A DNA stretch of 64,000 nt, taken from Terana coerulea. Its lineage: Eukaryota; Basidiomycota; Agaricomycetes; Polyporales; Phanerochaetaceae. The notes beneath the pieces are model-generated. The model did not search any database and had not been told where the DNA came from. It saw only the letters and a program-made list of their open reading frames with translations. Where the stretch lies: contig JAKOGH010001085.1 in assembly GCA_024811115.1 (NCBI GenBank), positions 1-64,000 on the forward strand, given 5' to 3'. The position numbers and the translations under genes are program-made. Shown one piece after another: positions 22,643-33,429 of this stretch (the first letter of the stretch is position 1; each line of letters begins with the position of its first letter).

Positions 22643-24138
22643 ATGCGTGCAGATGATTTGCCTGTCGATCTTTGGTTGAATATCATCGACCGCTTGCCAT
22701 GCGAAGGTACTAGACGACCGAGCAAGCAGGCTATCATATCGCTGTCCTCGGTCTCCAAGTCATTGCGCGCTTTGTGCTTGCCATACGTCTTCAAGAGGAT
22801 CAAGCTTACTCTTTTCAGCGACGGCGGTCCGCCTAACAACATGTACACTCGCCGTGTCGTTCACCCTACTCTGGATGCATTTGCAGCCTTTCTTGGGGAT
22901 AGCCCTCGCATTGCTGCGGTGATTACTCTTCTTGCACTACAACCCCATCGAATTACCTCTACATATCGCTATAAGGTTCACCGACAGACCCAGAGTTTAC
23001 TACAATATTGTCGACCATCGCACTCTTCTCACCATTCTCCATAGTCTCTCGGGGCTACGTGGGCTACACCTGAAAGACTTCATGCTCTCCGGCTCTCTCG
23101 ACGACATCGCAAAATACGCGCATAGCTTTGGAATGGGGCGCGTGTCTGTGCAGAGTCTGTGGATCTCCAGCACGTCGGAGCGAAGGCTCCGGCGGATACC
23201 AACAACAACTGAACCTGGGCGCACATCGCACAGTTGCTTACCCTCTTCGAGACTGTGCAGGAACTACGCATGATGCACATAGATGATATCTACGATGACT
23301 TCAATAACAAGGCATACCATCTTCCGAACCAGCTCACTGTAGGATCTATTGTTCTCGACCTTGGTTCTCCCGCGGAGGAAATGTTGAAGGCGTTGGTACA
23401 GCTTCCTTCGATAAACACCTTGACGTCTTTGGATGCGCGCATGGATCCCGAATACGGTTTCATCAAAATCACCACTGCTCTGCGGAATACCCTGTCTACC
23501 ATTGGAACAAACCTGCGGCACCTTGGATTTGCCTTACGACCGTGGCTTGATACGGATGTCAGTGCGTATAGGTCCTTTACTCTTATATTGTTTATCTAAT
23601 TCTGTCTACGAAGAGGCTTCCCAAACCATAGAGGGCATGCTGAGCAGTAGTATCTTTGCCCACTGCCCCAGTCTTCGTTCCCTCGCATACCACCTTGTAT
23701 TGTATCCCCCCAACGAGCGCGAGCGATTGCTCACAGAAACAGCTCAAGCAATTGCGCACATCAAGCACGCACCTTTCTACAGCACGCTCGAGGCTTTCAG
23801 TCTCTACATCGAGCCACGACAATGGAACTCGGTATATCGCTCTAATGATTCGCCCGCCGGCTTTGAGACGCAGTTTGAGCTCATTGACGATGCTATCGCT
23901 AGCCTGGGCGCTGTTCAGCATGTGGCTATCAACGTCGAGAACAACATGTATTATCACAAGGCAGACACGCACGCTAAGTGGAAGGAGGCGCTTCCGACGC
24001 TGTTTCCTAGAGTTGTGTCGAAGGTTCGTCCCATGTTGCGGTACTACTTTTTTAAATGTCTAACACTCGCATGCGGCTGCTCTGCAGCAGTGTAAACCAC
24101 CGGAGAAGCCGCTCTGGCCAACTTGTGGCCAATGGTGA
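22643..24138 (+). CDS. F-box-like protein, apparent compensating frame breaks
   Basis: The N-terminus MRADDLPVDLWLNIIDRLP...SLSSVSKSLRALCLPYVFK is an F-box-like motif, normally the Skp1 contact of an SCF ubiquitin ligase. The remainder resembles the leucine-rich C-terminal part of Agaricomycete F-box families (GLRGLHLKDFMLSGSLDDIA, LPSINTLTSLDARMDPE, NLRHLGFALRPWL). Frame changes occur near 22930 (one base extra) and at 23217-23219 (a GGG, one base short), so the middle third reads in another frame and the outer parts share one frame. An intron at about 23560-23610 is in phase, and a likely last intron (about 24022-24089) moves the stop to 24138; without it the frame ends at 24095. F-box-like genes form large, fast-turning families, so real decay is also possible. 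Confidence 0.6.
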
Positions 24139-24343
24139 TGCAGGCATATGCGCCGTAAAATATTGTGATCAAGCGATCAAAATTTGCACGACAGACGAAG
24201 GCCTCGGAAAGGAAAGAAAGATGGTTTGTAGCCACCGTGATTGTAGGACGCCACAACTGGCGAGCAGTTCAACCATTTGGAATCCTGTACTGTACAACGA
24301 GTCAACAGTCAAAGGGCAGTTCGTGTTACATTATCGTACAATT

Positions 24344-25157
24344 CTACGCGTGCACAAGAGCTAAGAGATTGAAATTGAGGTTCTGTCCTCCGGGTCCAGA
24401 CTCCCTCTTGACCCACGTCTTCACAGCTTCCAGCGCGGGCTCGCTGAGCATGTCATCACCTTCCTTCAGCGAAAAGCCAAGATCCACCGGACCCTTGCGG
24501 TCTCCGTCAAGAAGGTATACCTGCCCGCTCTTGTTCGAGGGGACGAAGCAGACGTAGTGGCACAGCGTCTCGACGTCCGCGTGCTCCGGGACCGTGCTGT
24601 CGCCCTTCAGCGCAGCGCCGGTATGCACCTTCTCGAGCTCCGGCGAGTCCTCTAGTACGAGGGCCCGCTCTTCTGGAGCGAGAGGGATGGCCTTCTCGAG
24701 TAGACCCGCCATCACGGAGCCTTTTCTACAACCTCTGGGTCAACAACCCTGTATTAAACGTGTAGCGAACGCGCTTATACTTACCGACGTACTGCCTCGC
24801 AGGCCCGTTGGAGATACTGTGCAGTATACCGTACAGCCCACACGCGTTGTATATGGTCTGCTTCCACCAGACGACGTCCTCCTCTGCGCCGCTGCCGGTG
24901 TACGCCGCGCGCTGCCCCTCGTCCTCGCGCTTCTCCTGCTTGTACGTCGGCGTGCACGGGAACACGAGCACCAGCGCCAGCGCCGGACGGGGTGTCATCG
25001 CGATAATCTCGGGCTCGTCGAGCGAGAGCACGTCCGCCCAGCTCAGGGACGTAGACACGCCGAGCCCGTGCGTGACCTCCGTGAAGACGTCGGGGTTGGA
25101 CTCGAGCGGGTAGAAACACTTTCTGCGCCATCTGCCATCTATGAATGTCCCGGACAT
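24344..25157 (-). CDS. ubiquitin carboxyl-terminal hydrolase, UCH (C12) family
   Basis: Cysteine protease that releases ubiquitin from small adducts. Two exons (25157-24785 and 24720-24344) total 750 nt, 249 residues. The N-terminus has PLESNPDVFTEV and LSWADVLSLDEPE. The catalytic core is KQTIYNACGLYGILHS: the oxyanion Gln and nucleophilic Cys are present, although TIGNACG is more usual than TIYNACG. The catalytic His lies in CHYVCFV and the catalytic Asp in YLLDGDRKGPVD. The crossover-loop region (EHADVETLCHYV upstream part) is present. Length fits UCHL1/UCHL3/Yuh1 rather than the longer UCH37 or BAP1. Confidence 0.92.
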
Positions 25158-25703
25158 GCTGACGAAACGGTGGCTGTCCTGTCAGGCTAAGTTTGAGCTC
25201 TGCACGGTTTGTTCGATGGTGGTGGTCGAGGATAACGCGATGACGCGGCCTGCTTTTATACTTATACTCAGCGAGGTTAGCAAAGCCGCCTGCCCAATCA
25301 TGGAGAATCGATAGGCGACGAGATACTGTTACAATGACTGTATGCATCATTCGAAGTCAGGATGGTTGGGAACTGCGCACGCATCCTCCAGCGAACAGTA
25401 ACGCTGCACATTAGCGCACGAGTTCTGAAATGTGAACCTGAGTGGGTGAAATAGCCAAGTATGATATTAGACAGCAATACGAAAGCAGCGACAAGGTGAC
25501 CTTTTGAGGCAAAACCATGGAAATGCTGGTTTGGATGTTAACTGGTGATAGCAGAGCCGCAACGCGGTAAAAGCGCTGTGTGTCCAATGAGCCTGGTCCA
25601 TGGATGAGGTCGCCAGTCCAGGCCCAGCGTATGACAAGCATCAGTCTACGTATTTATTAAAAGTTAATTCCAACCGTCTTACATGCAGTGGAGGACTCAC
25701 CTA
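25158..25703. other. intergenic, no gene seen
   Basis: Upstream of the UCH gene and downstream of the next minus-strand gene. The open frame at 25411-25641 on the minus strand has no support and I do not call it. Confidence 0.45.
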
Positions 25704-26219
25704 TCACCGTCTATCCTGTTGGATATGGCTTTGAATCCGCTCATGCTCCTCCTCCAAAATGTCGAGCCCGGGCTTCGCGTCTCCCTCCAAGCCATACAGC
25801 GTCTGCTCTACCTGCCTACTCCTGTTGTTACCATGCTGACTGCTCCAGTTGCCTTGCAAGGGGCGATTGTTGACCGCATTTCCCTGGTTGCTCTCGCCAA
25901 TCTTGGGCATTGCCAGCCGATCGCGCAGTTGCTGCCTCAGCTCGGGCAGACTCATCTCCTTCGTCTGGATGTACACGTCGCGCTCAGGTTTGTGTATGAA
26001 GGCCTCGTCGATGGCGTCCGAGAGGTTTTCGGGTGTGATGAAGCTGTCCGCTTGGTGGTAGAGGGAGACGAGGGCGCGCATCTTGGCAGGAGGGAGGGTG
26101 GTGTGGGATGGGTAGGATATTGAGCTCGGCTTTGGGCTAGTCTCGGCGACCTTGATGCTCACATGTCGGCGGCCGAGGGGCGTCCGACGAGCTGTGGTAC
26201 GCAGGATGCTGGACAACAT
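25704..26219 (-). CDS. small probable mitochondrial protein, function unknown
   Basis: A single-exon frame of 171 residues. The N-terminus MLSSILRTTARRTPLGRRH is rich in Arg, Ser and Thr and lacks acidic residues, as expected of a mitochondrial presequence. The middle holds KMRALVSLYHQADSFITPE and LSDAIDEAFI, which look like conserved amphipathic helices. The C-terminal third is Gln/Asn-rich with a helix GLDILEEEHERIQSHIQQD. I do not recognise the family. The frame beginning on the opposite strand at 25683 overlaps it and is probably a shadow. The stop is taken at 25704; a GTGAGT just beyond it could be a splice donor, but only after the stop in this frame. Confidence 0.6.
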   Translation of the reverse strand: MLSSILRTTARRTPLGRRHVSIKVAETSPKPSSISYPSHTTLPPAKMRALVSLYHQADSFITPENLSDAIDEAFIHKPERDVYIQTKEMSLPELRQQLRDRLAMPKIGESNQGNAVNNRPLQGNWSSQHGNNRSRQVEQTLYGLEGDAKPGLDILEEEHERIQSHIQQDRR

Positions 26220-26820
26220 CGCTGGTTCTCAAGTTGGTTAGACGCCGGCACATACAGCTAACTTCTTGGCGCTTACCAGGCCCGGCAAGCTCCGCGCTGC
26301 TTGACCGCGAGCGCGGTCGCGAAGTTCTTGAGGGTACTGGAGCGCACACTCCACGACGAACAGTTCAATCATCTCGTCTCGCGGGCTCGCACCGCAACCC
26401 CGAAGGCTTTGGCGCGGCGTGGCGCAATGCCGCGCAGCCGCCAGCATGGTCCGTGTCTTTCAGGGTGGCGGACGGAGGAGCGACGTTGGCGTTGGCGATA
26501 CCGGAATCATCACCCGACTTGCGAAATGGTGCAGGTTTGGAGTATTATGAACGCATACTCACATTTTTTCACCACCACCTACGACCTTATAAAGCCAGCG
26601 CGGGGATGGAAAACATACACCTAATAAAACCACCACCACCCACCCACGACTCTGCCGCTTTTACGACGGCGGGAACTCTAAGTAGTCGCCTTACCCACGA
26701 CTTTCACCTCGCTCTTGCTTTTGAACTCTTCGGTGCCATACAACTCTGACTTACAGTCACTCCAATCCTCACCGGCTTGACTCTTAGTCTTACCTCTCTC
26801 GACGCTTACCTATCGCCATA
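26220..26820. promoter_or_regulatory. divergent promoter region with TATA box for the Ohr gene
   Basis: 601 bp between two divergent starts. A TATAAA at 26588-26593, about 230 bp before the Ohr ATG, is the best core-promoter candidate. The leader after about 26620 is C/A- and then CT-rich. The open frame 26234-26749 has no support. Confidence 0.5.
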
Positions 26821-27534
26821 ATGCGCTCTACTCAAGCTATCGCTCGTCCGCTCACTACTCGCGTCATGCAAGGTGCTGCCGGTCGCTACACGCGTTACCC
26901 AAACCATCTTCACAACCGCAGCATTATCACGCTCAAAGATCACGTCGTGAGTCTACTACTCTCAGGTGTATATTTGTTTCGAAGTCGCTAATAACGAGTC
27001 CCCGACACCCAGTTCTTCTCTAAGGCAACCGCCGGAGGGTGCAGGCCGTAACGGGACCGTGTCGTCCGAAGGTGACGCCCCTCTGAAACTGAAGCTCGCC
27101 ATGCCCAAGGTCGCGGGCGGTAAGGGCGATGGTCAGAACCCCGAACAGCTGTTCGCGATGGGCTACTCCTGTGAGCGCTACTCGCCCTATTTCCCACTAA
27201 GCATTTGTCTCTGACATGGTATGAAGCCTGTTTCCTTGGTGCCCTGCAGCTCGCCGCTGCACGCGCGGACAAGATGGAACTCGCCCAGAAAGCAAAGGTC
27301 CATGGTACTGTGTTCCTCGGGCACCCCACTGATCCGAACATGGATGGGTTCGGACTGCGAGTTGAGCTGACTGTTGAGAACTGCGGCGACGACGCCCTGA
27401 TTCAGGCCGCTCACGAGGTGAGGATGCTCGATTATCCCTGACATGCAACTTTCACTGACAAGTACCACGTGCAGTTCTGCCCGTACAGTCGTGCCCTGAA
27501 GCATGGTATCGACGTCAAGGTTACCAAAGCCTGA
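26821..27534 (+). CDS. Ohr/OsmC-family organic hydroperoxide reductase, one apparent frame break
   Basis: Thiol peroxidase reducing organic hydroperoxides, in fungi usually mitochondrial. The first exon encodes an Arg-rich presequence ending ITLKDHV. Exon 2 encodes GRNGTVSSEG, LKLKLAMPK and GDGQNPEQLFAMGYS. The first redox cysteine follows in CFLGALQLAA, and the second in FCPYSRALKHGIDVKVTKA at the C-terminus, the normal Ohr arrangement. Introns start at 26949 (GTGAGT), 27170 (GTGAGC) and 27418 (GTGAGG). The frame breaks at about 27034: CCGGAGGG carries one base too many for ATAEGAGRNG. The rest is coherent. Ohr is bacterial in ultimate origin, but intron-bearing copies are common in fungi. 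Confidence 0.82.
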
Positions 27535-28584
27535 ACACTGTCACCATCGTTGACTACGCACACGACCACCTAATCCTCGGGTCTCTCTCACCTTGTAGCA
27601 ACATTGAACACACTCTAGACTTGTCACATTCTTCAACGGAAACTGCTCCCTTTAGGAAATTATTCAAATATGTACTCGTGTATCTACTCCGTAATCTGTA
27701 TTCATATTATTACATGCGACGCTATGCCATGAATGTTTTTAGGACTGTTTTCCACGCACTGAAGGCAACTCGTGAAGCTCCGCTTGCGCGGCAGCAACCT
27801 TGCTTGTCCTTGAGGCAACCCTGAGGTGAAGCTGGAAACTGGTAGTGACTTTGGTGACTGTTACGCGTAACATGATGCAATCACGGCAAAGTCCGGTGAG
27901 TTGAGGGTTGCTTTCCACGGTATTTCGCATAGCAGAGAGACCTTGACAAGCAAGGTAATCAGGCGGACAGACTGTCAGTTTTTGGTCCCTCGGTACGTCG
28001 CCGATACATACACCTATAGGCCTACATTCAAAGTCCGCTTACTGCATCACAAACGGTAATAAGCGCGCTTCGCGCTCTATGCAACCTCCAGCACGAGCGT
28101 TGAATTGAACGAGGACGAAATTCAATATTTACGTCAGGATCCCCTGAGAAATACTCGCTAATTCGCGGTGTTTTTTATTTATATCGCACTGCACAAGCAA
28201 AATCCCGCCTGGGTCCAGGATGAGTAGCACAGTCTTAGGGTCAGGTTGAACCCGGCGAATACCACCGAGTCCAGTCAAGGAGTGTCACTAACGGTGTAGG
28301 CAAGGCCCTAGGCATGGACTTCTGTACTGAGATCCTACTTCAAGTCTAATTCCGATTGATCGCAGAATACCCAGTAGTCTCCGGGCTCAGTTCATAGCTC
28401 GCTTGCTCGCATGCCCTAGGTCTTCCGGGTCCGAGCCTATGGCCGCTGGTGTTGCGTACTCGCCAGTAGCGTGCCGATCTTGGACAGTATGAGGCCCAGC
28501 GAATGTAACGGACGCAAACTCACTCACCTGCTGCTTACCCTCATCTGGCCCTCGTCACAAGATCCAGAGCGTGCACTGCCCAAC
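27535..28584. other. intergenic, no gene seen
   Basis: About 1 kb, AT-richer than its surroundings around 27600-27740 and 28120-28200. I looked for terminal inverted repeats, transposase fragments and tRNA-like structure and found none. Confidence 0.45.
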
Positions 28585-29984
28585 ATGTTCGACGCGTCGA
28601 AGAATGTGTGGAGGGTTATTCAAGCTATGTGGCCCCCGGCACCGAAGTTCACTGTGGACCAAATACCTGATCTCACTGGGAAAGTCGTGCTTGTCACCGG
28701 TATGAGCTCTCCATGTATGCGCTAGTTTACTAAACTGAAAATGGTGACCGCACTTAGGCGGTAATACTGGTCTTGGCAAAGAAACTGTCAAAGTATGTAC
28801 GGTAGATACAAGTTGCGGACGATTATAGCCTAACTTTGACTTTGGTTTCTAGGCGTTGCTGCGGCACAACGCGAAGGTGTACTTGGCTGCCCGCAGCAAG
28901 TCTAAAGCGCAGGCTGCTAATCGCGGATCTTCAGGCGGCGACAGGCAAGGAGGCCGTATTCCTCGAGCTGGATCTGTCCAGTCTCGATTCCGTTCGTCAG
29001 GCGGCAGCTGAGTTCCTGAGCAACGAGCGTGAGCTGCACGTCCTTTTCAACAACGCGCAAGTATCGGTGATCGTGCTGTCTTCATCGCGAGACTTACTGC
29101 GGCGTCATGAGGACCCCAATTGACCAGCTTACTGCCGATGGCTACGACCTACAGTTCGGTACCAATGTCCTTGGTAAATACTACTATTCATATATCTGGG
29201 TGTATTCTTCGCTGACTCGTCCGGCGGTGTCGGTAGGCCACTTCTACCTCACCGAATTGTTACTCCCGGCCCGGCACTCTCCACGGACGGTCACTCTCGC
29301 GTGGTGACAACCACCACCAGCAGTGCGCATCTTCTGGATAAGATTCGTTGGGACGCGTTCCGTGATCACCCCAACCGCACGAAGCTTGGACCCCAGACGT
29401 TGTACCTCCAGAGTAAAATGGTGAGTGTTACCGAGACATTCTCAGACGTTTTCTGACTTTATCTGGGATAGCTGAACGCAATCGTGGCTCGCGAGGCTGC
29501 GAAACGCTACGCATCTCTCGGAGTCCTTTCGATTGCCTGTGACCCCGGTAGGTTATCCCGACTCTTAAGTGACACGCTTTCGTTTCATGCTCCTGTGACA
29601 CAGGCTCTACAAGAACTGAGCTAGCAAGACATGTCACGCCTTGGCAACAGCTCATATTTGTAAGTGATTCAGGCTCTTATTAAGGGAGTGAACGAATTTG
29701 ACCTTTGACTTGATTTGTGGGAGCAGCAATACCTGATGCACGAGCCCGCACTCGGCGCACTTACACAACTGTGGGCGGACATTATGCCCGAGACTGCCAA
29801 GTATAGCGGGGAGGTGGGCTTGGTGTTCGCAGTTGTGTGTTGGTTTCGTACTATGCTGATTTAATTGCAGTTCCTGATCCCATACGCGCGCCTTTGGAGG
29901 ACGCATGACTTGATGTACGACCCAAAGGTTGGAAAGGAAGTCTGGGATTACCTTACGGAGCAAATCAAAGACCGCGGGCAGTAG
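28585..29984 (+). pseudogene. short-chain dehydrogenase copy 1, multiply damaged
   Basis: NAD(P)-dependent SDR of the retinol-dehydrogenase/WWOX-like type, tandem duplicate of the gene at 30752. Still recognisable: [18 protein letters not shown], the cofactor motif GGNTGLGKETVK across an intron, [48 protein letters not shown], the catalytic YLQSK and the C-terminal FLIPYARLW. Lesions relative to copy 2: one extra A at about 28919; the intron after FNNA starts with GC (GCAAGT) and its acceptor reads TG, not AG, at about 29099; and a 13-nt deletion near 29265-29285 removes LTEAA. A single sequencing error cannot explain these together, so I call it a pseudogene. Other introns and the stop are normal, implying recent decay. 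Confidence 0.7.
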
Positions 29985-30751
29985 ATCTTTCGTTGATCGT
30001 ACGGCAGTGCATTTCGTACGACCTTCTTAATCACCTTGCGCTCCTCTCAGTTAATATCATATAATATTCTGACCGCAAGACACGTTCCACCCAGGTCCTT
30101 GCACGAATTGTAGCTTGAGTCTTAATGGCTCTTTAATCTCCAAGTAGGCCAAACGAAGCCTCAAGTGCTACTTTCCCCTGCCGGTGCGGCACCATATTTA
30201 AAAGGGCGGCAAAACAAACAAGATCCTGTGTGGCGATACACCAATTATACCAGCCGGTAAGGGAATATTTGATCTTAGTTGTTTAAGTTTCTGGTTGCGC
30301 CTTTGAAAAGAAGCGCGTAAAGTAACACCCCGCTGGGAATCACTTCTATACAGTGGGAACAGCTGCGGACCCTCACAGGAGGTTGGTTTTCTCCGAGTAC
30401 TGATTTATAGAACAGCTGTCTTGATCCCGTCGATGCGCCTATACAGAAAGTAGCTTCCGCAGTCTACAATCCGGAACAAGAGGCTGACGTATCCGCACGG
30501 CATACACGTTAAGACCTTGAGGTCCTCTGAAAGTGTGCTCGTGCCGAGACCGCGCCATTCAACTTCGCAGGAAGCGCATGCAATCCTGTTCTCTGGCCCA
30601 TTTCCTGGTCGATCGCAGAGTGTTTTGTTGTCGGGCTCATTCGCCGAGTCGTTGGATATAAAGCCATGAGAATACTGGCATCCGAGTGCCACTTCAGGTT
30701 GTCTCCTTCCCTACGCCTCTCTACCACGCTTAACGAAAGCAGCCCTGCGAA
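29985..30751. other. intergenic spacer of the SDR pair, promoter of copy 2
   Basis: 767 bp between the two SDR copies. A TATTTAAAA-like element lies at about 30194-30202, but it is more than 500 bp from the start, so its role is uncertain. No coding exon is seen; the minus-strand frame 30405-30692 has no support. Confidence 0.4.
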
Positions 30752-32171
30752 ATGCCCAACACGCTGAAGAATACTTGGAGGACAGCCCGAGCTCTATGGC
30801 CGCCGGCACCGACGTTCTCTGTGGATCAAATCCCCGATCTCACAGGGAAAATCGCAATCGTTACTGGTGTGTGCTCCACTACCTAACTATCTGGTGACCT
30901 TGTTTGCTGACCACTATGGTGAAAGGTGCCAACTCTGGCGTTGGCAAAGAGACAGTCAAGGTAAGCAAAATCCTTGTGGTCTGTTGGCATTCGAAACCGA
31001 CACGACTTCGATTTCTTAGGCGTTGTTGCAACACAATGCAAAGGTGTACTTGGCCGCTAGAAGCAAGTCCAAAGCAGAAGCTGCCATCAGCGATTTGAAA
31101 GTGGCGACAGGCAAGGAGGCCATATTCCTCGAGATCGACTTGTCAAGCCTCGAGTCTGTGCGCAAGGCGGCAACGGAGTTCCTGAGTAAGGAACGCGAAC
31201 TGCACATACTCTTCAATAATGCGTGAGTCACGGTGCCACGGCTTGTCTACCAAGAGGCTGATTTGCATATGTTCTAGTGGCGTGATGTTCCCTCCGGTTG
31301 ACCAACTGACCGCCGACGGCTACGACCTGCAGTTTGGTACCAACGTCCTTGGTGGGTTTCCCTAATGCGGCCGTACATGCGTCTAATTCACTCACGCATA
31401 ACACTCACAGGCCATTTCTATCTCACCGAGCTTCTGCTCCCGGCACTTACTGAAGCTGCAAAGAGCTCTCCGGATGGTCACTCTCGCGTGGTTACTACGT
31501 CCAGTAGTGCCGCACACTTTTCGACAAGATCCGCTGGGAAACGTTGCGGGAGGACCCTAGTCGTCAGAAGGTCGGGACTCAGGCGCTGTACGCGCAAAGC
31601 AAAATGGTAAAGTGTTGCCCGGCCCCTTTCTTTTAACATAAGCTGACTTGTGATCCCGTGCGACACAGTTGAACGCAATTGTTTCTCACGAGGCTGCGAA
31701 GCGTTATGGACCTCAAGGTGTACTCTCGTTTACTTGCGATCCCGGTAGGATACATATGGGATATATCCTCACCTCAGGCTCATCTCATGGCATTGTGCAA
31801 CAGGTCTTCTAAAGACGGACCTGCAGAGACACACATCTTCAGCACAGAAATGGGTACTTGTGCGTCTATCTCACCGCTGTTGGCAATGCTAGCGCGCATC
31901 TCTAACGATCCCTTGCCGACTTCGAACAGGACCGCGTAATGCATGAGGCCTCGCTAGGTGCACTTACGCAGCTGTGGGCCGGCACACTACCAGAGACCGC
32001 GAAGTATAACGGCGAGGTAGACTTTCCCACTGGCAAGATTGTATGATACTAAAACATTGATCACAGTTCCTCATCCCATATGCACGAGTCGGCAAGACGC
32101 AAGATACTATGTATGACCCGAAAATCGGCCGGCAACTTTGGGAATACTTGTCGGAGCAAGTCAGGAAGTAG
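30752..32171 (+). CDS. short-chain dehydrogenase/reductase copy 2 (retinol-dehydrogenase-like)
   Basis: NAD(P)-dependent oxidoreductase; substrate unknown. Order of motifs: [18 protein letters not shown], cofactor motif [12 protein letters not shown] (TGxxxGxG form), [34 protein letters not shown], the NNAG motif, [33 protein letters not shown] with the catalytic Ser region, YAQSKM (catalytic Tyr and Lys), and [18 protein letters not shown] near the end. At 31518-31521 a run of four T is one base short for HFFDKIRW, breaking the frame; all else including splice sites is sound. This may be an assembly error. The sibling copy at 28585 is clearly worse. Confidence 0.8.
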
Positions 32172-33429
32172 CAACAAAGCCTTCTTGATTATGTAGTGAT
32201 ATATTCCCCTGACACAATTTCTATCTACTTCGATATCTTTTCAACCCTTCCGCTGTTGTGGTAGAGTCCTGTGTCTAAAGTTACGGCAAGAGAATGTTCA
32301 GTGGACCGCGTCTACATTCGACGCCACCAAGCTCTTGCCTTCCTAATGGGGAATAGAAGCGCATCACTGGCGGGACGGGCCGTGGTTGCGCAGTCTGGCG
32401 TCTGGCGTCTTGCTTTACCTCCACCATCATGCTTTCTTCTCTACATTCTAAGCAAGCACTTTGAAGTGCTAACGCTTGAGGTCTGGTTGAAGTTTGACTC
32501 TGCGCAGATGGTGTATGCCTCCCCGCGGCGCGTTGTGACCGCGGCGCGGACTTCGGTCGTCAAAAGCCCCGTCCAACAAACCACAAGCCTGAGGTTCTAC
32601 GATTGTCGGGCTAGCTGATTGTAGTGGGTTACTAGTACATGACTGCAGTTTGTGTACTACAAGCAGCTCAGATGGTTCGTGGCACTTATGATCCGTGCAC
32701 TTCAGATCCTTGGGCTGGGTTTGACTCCGAACTTGGATCAGAGCACCCTACCACGTCACCATCCATAACACCAACTTACTCACGTCACCAGACATCGTCT
32801 GTAAGCACCAATCACGGGTCCGTATTGAACTGCCGGTGGCTTCGTTACTTATGCTTCCGCCTTGCTCCCGCATCCGCGCAGGTACGATCGACGGAGAGCG
32901 GGACGTCCCGAAAAGGAAGTTTCAGTGTTGCCCGTGTTGCTCGGCTTTCTGTGGGTGGTTTGGTACGACCTGCCCATGTCTCTTTGAGCAGATTCATAAC
33001 AAAGGGTGCGTGTTTTGAATTTTAAACTGTCTTGCGCTAATGTCCACACAATGTGTAAAGACTTGGGAATTCGAATTATCCGCGGTCGATGGTTTACGGC
33101 ACGAAGTTGAGAATGGCCGTCGAGATGCGGATGCTAATGTGCTGCTCCTTGGAGAATGTGCGCTCGTCCCCCAACGCGGGCTCCCAAATAGGGAGATCCC
33201 TCTGCGTGGAGCTGATCATCCCGCCCCTTCGTCAGACGGGATCTCTGACGCTTTAGCTGAAGTCGCGGCGATGAGCCCAGCTGCGCTACTGTAACCCTTT
33301 TGAGTCTATCCGACAGTCTTGCAAAGTGTATAAGAGCGACATGGATTTCAGTTAAGTCCCTCACCAAACGACACTCATCACATCCCGCATTCACCCAAAC
33401 TAAACCCACCGCATCCAACCTCATTCATC
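32172..33429. other. intergenic, no gene seen; TATA box near the right end
   Basis: About 1.26 kb. Several open frames of 60-130 codons occur on both strands without domain or splice support. A TATAAG element at 33329-33334, about 100 bp before the ATG of the secreted protein, is a good core promoter candidate. Confidence 0.45.
33329..33334 (+). promoter_or_regulatory. TATA-like element of the secreted-protein gene
   Basis: GTATAAGAG about 100 bp upstream of the start codon at 33430, with an A/C-rich leader between, as in strongly expressed fungal genes. Confidence 0.5.

Noticed and set aside
25683..26123. 146-codon plus-strand open frame
   Set aside because: Antisense of the better-supported mitochondrial protein gene; its composition and lack of a family match suggest a shadow frame.
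27535..28584. Possible transposon remnant in a gene-free AT-richer stretch
   Set aside because: No terminal repeats, target-site duplication or transposase fragment seen.
32271..33025. Two consecutive plus-strand open frames as a gene
   Set aside because: No splice sites joining them, no domain, no conserved motif.
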